From Euptelea pleiosperma (lineage: Eukaryota > Streptophyta > Magnoliopsida > Ranunculales > Eupteleaceae), in the NCBI GenBank assembly GCA_035048495.1, contig CM068546.1, positions 13,646,435-13,710,434 of the forward strand: a stretch of DNA of 64,000 nucleotides. Reading direction: 5' to 3'. Below, piece by piece: positions 44,423-56,455 of the stretch (position 1 is its first letter; every line of letters begins with the position of its first letter). The notes under the pieces were generated by a model. It was given only the letters and a program-made list of their open reading frames with translations, did no database searches and was not told where the DNA came from. A program made the translations under genes and the position numbers.

Positions 44423-47400
44423 TGTAAAACCTCGAAAATTTTTTTTCATAAAAAGGGTATTTTGGTCTATTTTAATATTTAGAACCCTTTTTCACAAAAT
44501 TTTTCTTCATGAAATACAATCACTTAATTGTTAGAATATCCTCGTCAATTTTTGGCCGATTCTGAGACGGAAAAATTTTCAGGATTTCTAGGCCGACTCC
44601 TGCGGGCCCACATGGGCTCAGTAGACCCCAAGCATTTTTACAGGCTGTTTTCATTCCCACGTATTCTGAATCTATTCTAGACATCAACAATATATGTGTT
44701 ATTGTAAATTTTTATTTTTGTATATGCAATTTCCTATGCTTGGTGATATGAACGTATATATATGCGTATTATGCACGTGTATATGGGATATGGTGTAAGT
44801 GCCACACCTTGCAACTATAATTATTTTTGATGTATATATATTATTACTACATGGGGTACTTATGTAATAACTAGTACTTATTAAAGTATAAAGACTATAG
44901 GTAAATTAAATACATACAAATGCTTAACTTGTAAGAAAACTAAATTTTCTTAACTATTATGATGGAGTTAAATAAAACTTAGGACATAAAACACTTTCTA
45001 ATTTGTACCACCATACCACAAAATTGTTATTTTAATAAAGAAAATCCATTCTCTTTCATCTTTTTAAGGTAATATAGTTTTTTCCTAAAACAAAAGACAA
45101 ACCCTTGACCTTGACCTCCCAAAACTTATATTTTTCATTTCTTTATTCACCCCTCCCAATTGCAATAACCGTCCAACCCAAAACCTTATCAACTTTTGGT
45201 GTTTCAATCAAACACCATAACAAACCTACCCTTGATGACCTAAGACCTATCCTTGTTATTTAACCTATCTCATCATCACCGCCCAACCCTTCATCCTTTC
45301 CCAAATAACCTTCACGTGAGCGTCAACATAGAGTAACCACGTAAGGGTGCGGCCATCTCCATCCATTGAAGAGACCTTGTTACTCCCTCCTTCATCACGC
45401 CTAAACAAAGATGCCATTGTCCACGAGTTCTTGATGGCCGACAAAACCACTTGCTACTATAACTAAGCCACCCCACCATCGACCACGACTTCCACTTTAG
45501 CCGTGAGCTACCCCCTGGTACAGCGATCAAGATCATGTCCGCACAAGATAAGATCAAACACCCTCCTGCCTTCATCATCTGGATCCCTACTCTTAGTTTT
45601 AGACCTATACATGAGATATTGGGATCAACCCAACTCTTCTATTGCCAACGACTAGGCCAAACACAAACCCCACGTGACTGTAGACTGCCCAACCTTCCTC
45701 CCTCTCGTTTCCCATTCCTCATCTCATTGAAGACTGACGGAGATAAGAACCTCCAAGAATTATTATTGGCCGTCCAAACTTGTTCAACTATTAGACCTCT
45801 CCCTCCCCATCTCTCATGCCCATCGAGTGAAGCTGCTGCAATCCAAAGCAATCCATGTAAAGCCTTGGAGGAACCTCATCGTGGGATTGAGATCCACCGT
45901 TAGATCTGCACATCTCCACCCCCTGCCGACCAACACCTCTTTTATAGGTAAGAGTCCCTCGTTTAATTCTTCCAATCTTGTATGCCCTCCTTTTTTCCTT
46001 TTAACTCTATTAGCTTTATAGGAGAACCATTCGTACCCGGTCTTAAAGTGATTAGTGAGCTGTAGATGACCCAGCATGCACTTAGGAAGATCAGTACATT
46101 TTGATCATTTTCCTTCACACTCAACAACCATAATGGCCACCGTTTCTTACTCCACCGCCACCCCATGGTTCTGACCTTTATCTAATGACCAAACGGACTG
46201 TCTCCCTTAATCTCAACCAATCAGATTGTGTTTTATACCATCAGATCTTGAGCCTTCAATTAAACCATTTCTATAGTAATGTCACAAACCCAACAACTTT
46301 CCTCACGTTTACAAAACTATTGGCCGTTAAACTATCAACTAGTCGTCACATTCCACGTGTTGATATTTGGACATTGCATTTTAGCATCTAGCCACACTAC
46401 TCACCAACCCAACTAGCACACGTGTGTCATATAACGACATCTTGTCTGTCGTTTGAGAAACGGAACCACGTGTCTACACCATGCATACTCATTCGACCAC
46501 TTATCATCTCCTTCTATGGCCTAACATGCTGCTCTTGAAACCGTATTGCTTCTCTAGGTGTTGCAACTGTATTCATTTAGTAGCCTTTTAGTTCTAATCC
46601 GTTAACTCATAGGTAGGCCCATTAGTTGGATGGTCCAAATTTATAACTCCTATTGTTATAGTGCTCAAATCTAAAGAATTCAGACTTATTTTTATCATTA
46701 TCGGTTATATTTTTGAAAAATAATATGAATGATACTAGTTTGATCATTTCCTAAACCGGACGAGGATAACGTTGACTCAATTGACCCTGTAGAACCAACG
46801 TTAAGTGTTAGAATTTTATTTTGATGAACATACACCTAACTCAGACATGAAAATTGAAGGTTCCATAATCTTGTATTGAAATTACGTGAAGAGGGCCGAT
46901 TAGCAGAATTAAAGTGAAATTTTGAAAAGCGATCAAAGGTAGGTACCCTTCCCATGGTTCTTTCAATACTAGTCATGGACTAGTGAGCATGTATTTATTG
47001 TTAAGCTGTAAGTTTTGTTATTGTGATAATTATGATATTGATGGCTTATTCTATATTAGGGATCCCCTGTGTGGATTTTATCAGTTTCGCTTTAGAGATC
47101 CCCTATGTGGATTCTACCTGTTTCGTATTGGAGATCCTCTATGTGGATATTTATATTTTCAGTAGTTTCTTATATATATGAAACATGTATTGTATTTCCG
47201 ATTCACAAGCGATAAAGCAAGTTAGGAGTGAGTTCTCCAGGGCGAAAGACTTGAAAACCCCAGGAAGACCCCCTGTGTGGGTGAAGAAGGTGACCCTCTG
47301 TGTGGGTTGTATATTACTTTTGATTAATTATTCATGCATTTATTGTGATCATAATATTACTGTTGATAATTTAATCCATGCGAACGTGTCTATATATATC

Positions 47401-47916
47401 TTGTATTGTTTGAATCATGTTTTAGGTGCAAAACTTGAGTGAGCGCTTGACTCACTCCTACAACCACATTTTCAGATGTAGATAAGATGGAGATGTACGA
47501 AGCAGAGTACGAGGAGGAATTGCATCTAGTGGATGGAATATGCGATGAGACATGCGAACCCGAGGAGCATGAGCCGAACCTTGAAGAGAAATATTATTAG
47601 CGACTTTGATATCATTGCTTTTTAATTCATGTAATAAATTCATTATTTTATATTATTTGGATCGTCGGATAGATGAGACCTTTTGGTGAATCGTGACTAG
47701 TAGATAATCGGTTCTTTTTGACTTTGTGTGTTGCGGATGACGTTAGCTATCAGAGATTATGATTTTGAGATCTTAGTAAATTTTAAATTATCGATATCTC
47801 GTTGTAAACTGTAAAATTCTATTTCTTATATATTTTTCACACCCTGGATTTCGAGTAAACGGGCCGATCCACAGGCATTCAGGTCAGGTTCGGGTGCCGA
47901 AATTTGGGGCGTGACA
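44423..47916 (-). mobile_element. Solo LTR (3.5 kb) inserted in the kinase domain
   Basis: On the plus strand it runs TGTAAAACCTCG ... GGGGCGTGACA. The target duplication is ATTTG (44418-44422) / ATTCG (47917-47921). The kinase reading frame joins across it. Read on the minus strand it starts TGTCACGCCCCAAATTTCGG, like the solo LTR at 12458. No gag or pol. Small tandem copies of GATCCCCTGTGTGGATT lie at 47060-47150 and 47265-47310. The ORFs within (45265-47643) are unsupported. Confidence 0.78.
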
Positions 47917-48322
47917 ATTCGACACCAGAATTTCCTCAAGATCATAATTTCTTGCTCAAGTGTGTACTTTCAAGTTAATGATTTCAAAGCTCTAGTTTTC
48001 GAATTCATGTCTAATGGGAGTCTGGAAAATTGGTTGCATCCAAGCGTAGATGGTCAGCAACAATCAAGGAATTTGAGCCTTGGACAAAGATTAAACATAG
48101 CAATTGATGTTGCTTCTGCATTGGACTATCTTCATCACCATTGTCAAGCACTTATTGTTCAATGTAATCTAAAGCCAAGCAATGTTCTTCTTGACGATGA
48201 CTTAACTGCCCATGTGGGTGACTTTGGGTTGTTAAAGTTATTTTGTATGGCTTTTGGCAATTTGGGTAGAGAGCAAACTAGTTCAATTGCAATAAAGGGA
48301 TCTATCGGATATGTTGCCCCAA
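47917..48322 (+). pseudogene. LRR receptor-like kinase: kinase C-lobe to intron donor
   Basis: IRHQNFLKIIISCSS, DFKALVFEFMSNGSLENWLH, LNIAIDVASALDYLHHHC, then the catalytic loop IVQCNLKPSNVLLDD and DFG in VGDFGLLKL, and GSIGYVAP. The usual His-Cys-Asp of the catalytic loop is Gln-Cys-Asn, so the catalytic Asp is lost. GTATG at 48323 is in the place of the conserved intron of Xa21/EFR-type genes. The second kinase exon is not found within 48323-52230. Confidence 0.86.
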
Positions 48323-48355
48323 GTATGAATTTCATTCATATGCTTTACTTCCCAA

Positions 48356-48850
48356 TTTTTTTTGGATAAGCCCAAAATACTTTTAAAAGAAAGGAGATCG
48401 AGGAGATCTCAAAGAGTACAAGAGGAAAAGGAAATAAAATTAAAACAACACCTGATCAAAACGAAACACCATATCATTGAAAAAATGCCACTCATCTAAT
48501 GTGAAATGCTACCCCAACGGAATAAGAGAGCCTTGATGTTCAAAATGACTTTGGATAGAGAACTCTCCTTACCCTCAAAAGTTATCTTATTCCTCTCTAG
48601 CTAGATACCCCAAATGATTGCAAAGGGCGCCATCTTTCACAACAACTTACCTCTAGCCGGCATAGGGAGTTGAGGCCGACTCTCCACCACTTCCCTTATG
48701 GAAGCCGGAAAGACCCAGACGATACTCATGTGAGATAAGAAGAGCAACCACACCTGTCTGGCAAACTTGCAGTGCACTGGAAGATGGTTAGTACTCTCCC
48801 CACTAGCCTTACACATACCACAAAAGTCCACCATTATCCATTTTCTTAGA
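48356..48850 (-). pseudogene. 5'-truncated LINE fragment (zf-RVT end)
   Basis: The minus strand encodes CGMCKASGESTNHLPVHCKF and ARQVWLLFLSHM, the zinc-binding region after plant LINE reverse transcriptase. Downstream is a 3' tail ending in a T-run (48356-48363 on the plus strand), the poly(A). It sits in the presumed intron of the kinase pseudogene. The right end is approximate. Confidence 0.75.
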
Positions 48851-49041
48851 ATCAAATTATTATGATATGTATTGTGAATAATAATGTTAATTTAAATATT
48901 CAATTAGCACATTCAACACCATAAAGAGTGAATGATGGAAGATAAACTATATTTGCATATTGAGTTGTTCTTAGAGTAGACTTGAGTTCTACAACAAGCA
49001 GTGTGGTCTTCAGGTCAAATCCATTGGATTGCCAATTCTTA

Positions 49042-49302
49042 GGGGGCGTTTGGCAAATCACAAAAAAATAACTTTTTGACTTTTATAAGCCAAAAAGTTA
49101 GCTCGGATGCATTTCATATTTTAACTTTTAAAAAGTTGAAAAATAACTTAAGACTGAAGTTAAATGTTTTAGCTTTTAGTTTCCCAAAATTAAAACTCCT
49201 CTCGACACTTTTAACTTCTATGACTTTTCTCAAGGTCAGAACTCAACTGGTAACTTCTACTACAAGTAGAAGTGCTTTTACTTCTCGTTCTCAAACGCCC
49301 CC
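49042..49302. mobile_element. Tourist-like MITE (GGGGGCGTTTG ends)
   Basis: It starts GGGGGCGTTTGGCAAA and ends CTCAAACGCCCCC, flanked by TTA (49039-49041, 49303-49305). 261 bp with inverted AAAAGTTAAAA-type arms. The ORF 49076-49306 is inside it. Confidence 0.82.
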
Positions 49303-50212
49303 TTAATATTCATCAAATAGGCAAAAACGTATAAACTGACATTTATCTCGAGGACTTACATTAGATTTAACTGAAGGCTACAACAACTAGCTTTAGTTTG
49401 TTAGTGACACCCTTGAACTTCGTATCCTGTTAAGATTAGTTTTCTTGCCACATGGAATGTTGATGTGGTGAATCTCAACTATCCATTTAATAATAGATCC
49501 TCCAACCTGCCAGGTGGACAGTGCCAGCATCATATGCATAATTCGTGTTTTTCCATTCTTTTTTTTCCTATCAAAAAAGAAAAAAAAACTATTATTTTAC
49601 AATTTTTTTAGAATATAAAAAGTAAAGAAATAAAACAAATAAGCTTTTTTGTTGCCACTTGGTGGAGGTCTCTTGGGCTGAAAATTAGAGGAAAATTTTG
49701 AAGCGGCGGGATTTTTGAAATGGTGATCATGCGCCAATGATCGTGTGCCACATATACCCATTGTTACTTTTTAAAAAAGGTTTTAAAGCCAAAGTCTAAA
49801 CCATGGGTATATGTGGCGCCTGATTGTTGCTTCAAAAATCCAGCCGGCCGCTTCAAAAAAATTCTCTTAAAATTATCACATGGAGGGAGTGAACGTGCAT
49901 TTATTGGGTGCAGAAAAGTTGGTCCCATGCATGAGCCTGACCCTATTTTTATTGACTACTAGGCGACCGCCACGTGCATGGCAGCACCTTACACATGGCA
50001 TATACGCTCTTAGATATCGTTGACCGTATAGATGTTTCACCTATTCCTAGCTAGGTGGACCTACGCACCAAATTCCATCCTGATTAGTTATAATATCCAT
50101 TGGATTAGAGTCTTTTTCATGGTTTGTTTTTAACTGTGGATTTTGAGTATTATATAGCTAATGAAAAAATGACACTACTATGCAACATGATAACATCTAT
50201 GGTGATATTCAC
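49303..50212. other. No gene; foldback and truncated family M copy
   Basis: 49725-49860 has inverted phrases (TGTGCCACATATACCCAT / ATGGGTATATGTGGCGCC), a small MITE. 49960-50165 is the left half of a family M element, which ends before the LTR begins at 50213. Confidence 0.5.
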
Positions 50213-52230
50213 TCAAAAGTGATTATTTTAAGTCATTATCATTTAGTGATGTCATATTCTCCTACGGAAAACTTATTTTTTCGTCAACTTTTTCACGTAA
50301 GAGTTTCTTCCATTGCGTAGAACACATTCTTTAGATAAAAATCGACTATTTGCGTGAAATATATGCATTTCGGATAGTCCAGTATCAAGCCATTTTAGTA
50401 CTCTTATTACGCGTTTTTTCTCTCGCATGAAACCCGATTAGACGATTCTCGAGACTGGCGGGCCCACAAACAACAACAGAAGCTTAATATTAGTACTTAA
50501 AGAGCTAGCAGACTAGGACAAGAAGATAGAAGCCAAGTACAAGCTAAACCAGAGGATCACAAAGCCGGATCATGAACTAAGAGAGCAGACGGGCCGAAGA
50601 CCATTAGAATGACCATCGTGTTTAAAGCCACACCAAATGACATGAAACGATGGCTTGATCTATTGGTGAAGCTCAAGTGAAGAACATATTGAAGACCTGG
50701 GTTCAAGATCCTCCGCCTGCTCCTTTTTCTTTATTTTTGTATTATTTTCCCCCTCCTCTCTCCTAATTCTCTCTCCATCTCTCTAAACCATAACATCTAA
50801 CCCTTAGATCATCTCATCCTACCATTAGATCCTCAGATCGACCATCCGATCACTCTCTCCATTATTTAACTGCCAACATTTCACCATCTGATCATCTAAT
50901 TGACCATCCCGATCATTCCATCAACCATCGATCTTTGATCTCCAATCTTAATCCTTGACGATCTCGTCAACTCCCATCTGAGCCTTTACATCAACATAGG
51001 ATCACCATCCCACCTAATCCTATAGCCCTGCTTGATTCACTCACTGAGATGCTCACGCATGCATCCATGCACTCAAAGTGAATGCATGCTTGGCAAACAC
51101 TTGCAACACTTGCAACCCTTGCAAGTGAATGCATGCTTGGCAAACACTTGCAATCGTGGCAAGTGAGTGCATTGCATCCATTTGCTTAAAAGTCAGGCAA
51201 TCACTTGCAACCATGGCAAGTGAATGCATTGCATCACAACCATTCACCCATTCACCATGCCTACGGCGTAACTTTTATTAGGCATGACGGCCTATGGCTG
51301 ATCCACACATGGGCCCCACCTTCCCTCTATCCTCCATAGCTCATGGCCTACACGTGTCATCCATGTGGTCCCCACTTGGCATCCTCCCATAAACCTAAGC
51401 TCACATCCCATGGGCCCTCACATGTGCTAAAGGCCCATGTCCACAACTCTCCCATAAGCCAAGAGAGAATCGGTCTCACTTGACCGATTCCTCTCTCCCA
51501 TTCTCACCCCATAGTTGATGGATCTCTTCCACATCTTCAAATCCAATGGCTAAAGGAGGCTAATCTCGTCCCTTTAAAACCTTAGAGAACCTAAAGAAAA
51601 AAATCGGTTCCCTCCATCACTTTTCCTTCCCTTCTTCTCTCAACCCCCCTCTCCTTCTCTCTCAAGAACAGTAAGTGGCTGGCTGCTCTTTTCCATTGAG
51701 CAACCCGTGAACTCTTGCTGCCAGTGCAACTCATCTACTCATTTGTTGCTGAACTAGCAACACCAGCGTCCATCACCAGCAGCTTCTCCTTGCCGGATCC
51801 GCCCCCTGCTTCCACCACGGACTGAACTTGCAACCCTCTCCATCTATTTCACCCACCATCACCGGAAACACTAGCAGGTTGTCTTCTCCATTACCTTTCA
51901 CCGCTTCATCTCACTAGATGTTCTCTCCAACGGTTGCATATGCAACTCTCTCACACCTGCTACACCCCATCTTCTTCTCTATTTACTATCGGAGTTGCAG
52001 ATCAGCAACTCCGGTCAAAACCTTGCTGTACCACCACCCAGATCTTCAACTTTCTGTGACTCTTTCCCTTGCTACTGACGTGGCCAAAGATCCGACCTAC
52101 AACACCATTTCCCTCCTCTTCACGTTCTCGCGGTCTGCCTTGGCCGAGAATCTCCTGGTCGTGCTCCCATTTTCGTGATAGGTTGGAGAAGGAGATCTCC
52201 ACGACCATGTTCCTCCTCCAAGCGTGCTTG
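50213..52230 (+). mobile_element. LTR of a Gypsy/Athila-like element, first part (family U)
   Basis: It starts TGATATTCACTCAAAAGTG and shares long stretches with 53406-54437 and 61030 onward (CGCATTTCGGATAGTCCAGT-like, CTGGCGGGCCCAC, GGATCACAAAGCCGG). It continues through repeats of GCATGCTTGGCAAACACTTG (51075-51240) and TGCAACTC-rich text, until the nested element at 52231. It resumes at 55565. The ORF 51918-52178 and its mirror have no family motif. Confidence 0.62.
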
Positions 52231-52545
52231 TGATAAGAATAGATTCAATGAAGCCTGAATTAGTGGAGCCAGGCTAGCAAATCAAGACACAAATTCAAAT
52301 CATTTCCGTATTTACTTCCTAAAATCATTTCCATATTTACTTCCCAAATTCTAGCCTTCTAAATTCTAGTATCTTCCTTGATTGATATTTTCCTAAATTA
52401 GTTAGTTGACTTTCTCTAACAATAAGTTTAAATACAGGAATGTAAAATGAGAATAGCAATAAGAATCTTCAATCAATCTCTTACGGAACATTTTCCATTG
52501 TTCTCTTTTATTTTTATTTTGAAAATTCTACAAGTGATCTTATCA
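52231..52545 (+). mobile_element. 5' LTR of a small Gypsy element (315 bp)
   Basis: TGATAAGAATAGATTC ... GTGATCTTATCA, a direct copy of 55240-55564. It is followed after GAT by the primer-binding site TGGTATCAGAGC (52549-52560). The target duplication is GCTTG (52226-52230) / GCCTG (55565-55569). Confidence 0.88.
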
Positions 52546-52577
52546 GATTGGTATCAGAGCGGTTTGATCCACGTTGC

Positions 52578-53405
52578 ATGGTAACGACCCGAAAGCAAAA
52601 GAAAAAGGGAGCAAGAATTTAGACGATTCTTTGAACGGTCCGAACATCAATGGCATGAGGTAACAGAAATGATTTCAGCCCTTAACTGAAAGTATGATCA
52701 CCTTTCGGAGAGCGTACAACGTATGAGGGTGGAAGCCAACGAGATCCGATCTACCGGGGCATCAACGGTTCATGAGCACGAACCAAATCTGAGGCGTGGA
52801 GATTCAATCCAAGCCATTAGTTCACGCACCATCCGACTTGAAGTTCCTAGGTTTGATGGAGAGGAATTGTCAAGGTGGATTTATTATGCGGAGCAATTCT
52901 CCGAATATCAGCATACACCGGTGGTGCAACAGGTGAAAATCGCTTCATTTCACCTCGAAGGAGAAGCTCTTCAATGGTTTAAATGGGTGAAAACTACTGT
53001 CGAATTTGCAAGTCGGACAGAGTTCACCAACACAGTGAGTGCTCGATTCGGCCCAACCGAATATGAAGATTATGCTGCATCCTTAGCAAAGCTTCGTCAA
53101 ATAGGTAATCTATGGGATTACCAAAAGGAGTTCGAAAAACTTGCTAATCATGTTACCAGACTTCCAGAGACATTTCTTGTAAGTTGCTTTATCGGAGGGC
53201 TCAAGGAAGAGATAAGGGTTGACGTGAAAATGTTTAAACCCACGACTCTTATGTCTACTATTGGACTAGCCCGATTACAAGAAGAGAAGGCACTCGTAAG
53301 GAGGCAACGTAAAAAGTCAGCAACTGTTAAAACGTTGCTAGCAGATCCCACCCCAACTCCAAGCACAATCTTACCCAATATTAAGCGGTTGACTCCGAAA
53401 GAGGC
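52578..53405 (+). pseudogene. Gypsy gag (Retrotrans_gag)
   Basis: An ATG at 52578 begins a basic start (MVTTRKQKKKGARI), followed by stops at 52620 and 52688. From 52723 the frame is open: VPRFDGEELSRWIYYAEQFS, IASFHLEGEALQWFKW, SARFGPTEYEDYAASLAKLR, EFEKLANHV, SCFIGGLKEEIRVDV and MFKPTTLMSTIGLARLQEEKA, the classical Ty3/Gypsy gag core. Gag forms the virus-like particle. It is cut at 53406 by an LTR fragment. Confidence 0.86.
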
Positions 53406-54437
53406 TGATATTCGCTCAAAAATACTTATTTTAAGCCATTATCCTTATAGCGATGTCGTATTCTCTAATGTAAAACTTATTTTTTCATTTACTTTTTTAC
53501 GTAAGAGTTTCTTCCATTGTGTAGAACACGTTCTTTAGACAAAAATCGACTATTTGCCTGAAATATACGCATTTCGGATAGTCCAGTATCAAGCCGTTCT
53601 AGTTGAATCTCATTACGCGCTTTTTCACTTGTAGGAGACCCTATCGGGTGATCCTCAAGGACTGGCGGGCCCACTGTCTACTACAGAAGACTTCTATCAA
53701 AGCTTAAAGAGTCAGCAGGCTAGGATAAAAAGGTAGAAGGCATGTATGGGTAAAGTTAGAGGATCGTAGAGCCGGAACATGGACTAAGAGAGAGAAGAAT
53801 AGTTGGAGACCAAGAGAAGGAATAATGTGTTAAAGGCCACACCAATTGACATCAAAGGATAAGTTTGACTAATTGGTGGGGCGGACGAGAGAGAATAAAG
53901 AAGACCAAGGTTCAAAACCCTCCAATCTTATTATTTTTTTTATTTTTCTCTTACCTCTCTCCTATTTCTCTCTCTATCTATTTTAGCCCATGACCCATGA
54001 CCCATGACCCATACCCATGACCCATATCCATGACCCATGCCCACTGGCCGACATGTGGCATGCTCAGTATTGGCCCAAAAAGCTCACTACTCTAATGGCC
54101 CATTGGCTCACCTATCCTATTTGATCAACATGTGGCATTTCATGGGCCACTATCCTAATGGCCCATTGACCCACTTATCCCAAAGGCCACAATCTTCTAG
54201 CTGACACATGGACCCACTCATATCTTTGCCCCATTATCAATTCCTTAAGCCCATAACATTAATGGTCCACCAATCCACAACCTTGCTGCCACGTCACTAC
54301 AAATTTCCACAAGAGAGAATCGGTCCTTGACCGACTCTCACTTATCCTTAGTGAACTTCACCTATTCCTAGCCACAACATGGCACAAGAGATTCTCTCTC
54401 TACCTATCCACGTTCCCCTAAAAATCTCCAACTAATT
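53406..54437 (+). mobile_element. Truncated family U LTR inserted in gag
   Basis: It starts TGATATTCGCTCAAAAATAC and follows family U for about 550 bases. It then has a CCATGACC minisatellite (about 53985-54042) and GGCCCATTGACCCAC-type text. An 85-bp stretch of gag occurs on both sides (53321-53405 and 54438-54522, five mismatches), instead of a 5-bp duplication. Confidence 0.68.
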
Positions 54438-55210
54438 CAACAGTTAAAACATTGCTAGTAGATCCCACCCCAACTCCAAGCACAATCTTACTCAATATTA
54501 AGCGGTTGACTCTGAAAGAGGCCGAAGAATGACGTCGAAAATAGTTGTGCTACAATTGCGACGAAAAATGGGTTCGTGGTCACAAGTTTAAGCATAAAAT
54601 GTTATTTTTAATGGAAGGAGAGGAGTCCGATGATGAAGAAAGTGAGGAGCATGGAGGCGGCGAGAAAGAAACTGAATCATTGGAGATTTCAATCCACCCT
54701 CTTGATGGTTCGGTCACTCCTCAAACAATGCTAGTAAATAGATATGTAAAACGGAGCCCTATTACAGTACTCATTGACTCGGGAAGCACCCACAACTTTG
54801 TGGACCCTTCCCTTACTGGAAAACTTCATTGCCGTACCAATGTCGATGACCGATTTGCGGTCATGGTAGCCAACGGTGGAAAGTTGGCATGCACAGGTCG
54901 ATGTCTGAAACTACCAATTACATTGCAAGAATTCCAATTTAAGGCTGACTTGCATATACTACCTTTGGGAGGATGTGACATGGTTCTAGGGGCCCAATGG
55001 TTGCGAACTTTGGGTCCCATCTTGTGGGACTTTGTTAACCTCAACATGGAATTCACGGTTGCCGGGAGGAGGTACAAACTAACGGCTAAGCAAAATGAGC
55101 CGATCAAGGTTGTTAGTTGTCACACCAGGGAGCTCATCCTTACAAAAATGCAACATGAGAGGACGAGCATCAATTCCGAAACCAATTCCCAGATTTCCAA
55201 CCTTGCTTGA
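54438..55210 (+). pseudogene. Gypsy gag end, zinc knuckle-like region and aspartic protease
   Basis: After the duplicated gag piece, two stops occur around 54530-54545. Then the frame is open: CYNCDEKWVRGHKFKHK (a decayed zinc knuckle) and an acidic spacer. The protease follows with IDSGSTHNFVDPSLTGKL, GGCDMVLGAQWLRTLGPILW and DFVNLNMEF. The DSG triad is intact. The frame ends at 55210, and no reverse transcriptase, RNase H or integrase follows before the polypurine tract. Confidence 0.84.
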
Positions 55211-55226
55211 GGACAAGGTTGATCTT

Positions 55227-55564
55227 ATCGGGGTGGGAATGATAAGAATAGATTCAATGAAGCCTGAATTAGTGGAGCTAGGCTAGCAACTAAATCAAGC
55301 CACAATTTCAAATCATTTCCTTATTTACTTCCTAAAATCATTTCCATATTTACTTCCCAAATTCTAGCCTTCTAAATTCTAGTATCTTCCTTGATTGATA
55401 TTTTCCTAAATTAGTTAGTTGACTTTCTCTAACAATAAGTTTAAATACAGGAATGTAAAAGGAGAATAGCAATAAGAATCTTCGATCAATCTCTTACGGA
55501 ACGTTTTCCATTGTTCTCTTTTATTTTTATTTTTATTTTGAAAATTCTACAAGTGATCTTATCA
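55227..55564 (+). mobile_element. Polypurine tract and 3' LTR of the small Gypsy element
   Basis: CGGGGTGGGAA (55229-55239) immediately precedes the LTR copy TGATAAGAATAG ... CTTATCA (55240-55564, 325 bp). The LTR pair differs by a few small changes, mostly an ATTTTT insertion near 55524, so the insertion is not old. Confidence 0.86.
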
Positions 55565-56455
55565 GCCTGCAACTTCCATAGGAAGTCCAACAACGTTATG
55601 TTGCTCCAACGACCAAGCCATCTTCAAAACTTTCTCCCACCTGACTGTTCCACCATTGGACCACCTCAGTCCTCCATCTCTCACAAGGAAAATCTGTAAC
55701 TCCGGTGAAAAGCCAGACTATGTACCTTGCAACACCGTTTGGCCCTCCAGCCACCATCACCAGTGTTCTTCTCCACTCTTCTCTCATCACGACCAACACC
55801 TACAAGTGAACCTTCAAGCGCTTCTCCTTGTTGCTCCTCACAACGCATGCTACCACGCCCTCATAAGGTGTGATCTCGACCTGCAACTCCTTCCAAAGTG
55901 CAGGTTCGTTTTTCTCATTCCCACAACCTCCTTTGATCGTGCATGCATAATGGTAACACTTGCAACTCCAAGGCACACCAACAGTCCAAAATAGGCTGCA
56001 AACTCTTCCTTCTCTTCCACCTACAGTGTAGCAACCAGGTACGTCTTCTCCATTAACCCTGCTGGTTCTTTACCTAGCACCAACGGTGTGCCCTCCCCTT
56101 TGTCTGATTCATTCTCACGGCCTCCTTCTTGGTGAAGCACCACCCTTTCCCTTTTGTGCCCCATGCTTCAAACGGTTCTCCACCCATTTCCATGACAGGT
56201 AAGGAGAAGATCTATCTTCTCCATGGTAAGCTGCCCTTCACCTTTAGTCTCTCTTTGGCTGCCATCTTTAATCTGTTTCTCTCTCTCTATTACTTTCTCT
56301 CTCTAGATTCTCTTAAGTTCTCTCTCTAGAACTCATCTCTCTTTAAATTGTACTTTCTCTCTCTAGGTTCTTACTTTCTCTCTCTCTCTAATTTCTTGGC
56401 TCATTAGGTTTCGTAGTCTTCATACTTTTGCCGACTCTAGGGCTTGCTTTTTCAG
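55565..56455 (+). mobile_element. Family U LTR / leader, second part
   Basis: It continues the TGCAAC- and CTCC-rich text of 51640-52230 after the nested element. It ends in a (CT)n-rich tract (56270-56400) just before the gag. The precise LTR end and primer-binding site could not be read. The ORFs 55596-56329 are unsupported. Confidence 0.5.

Noticed and set aside
45265..46391. Cluster of ORFs on both strands
   Set aside because: All lie inside the 3.5-kb solo LTR, overlap each other and show no domain.
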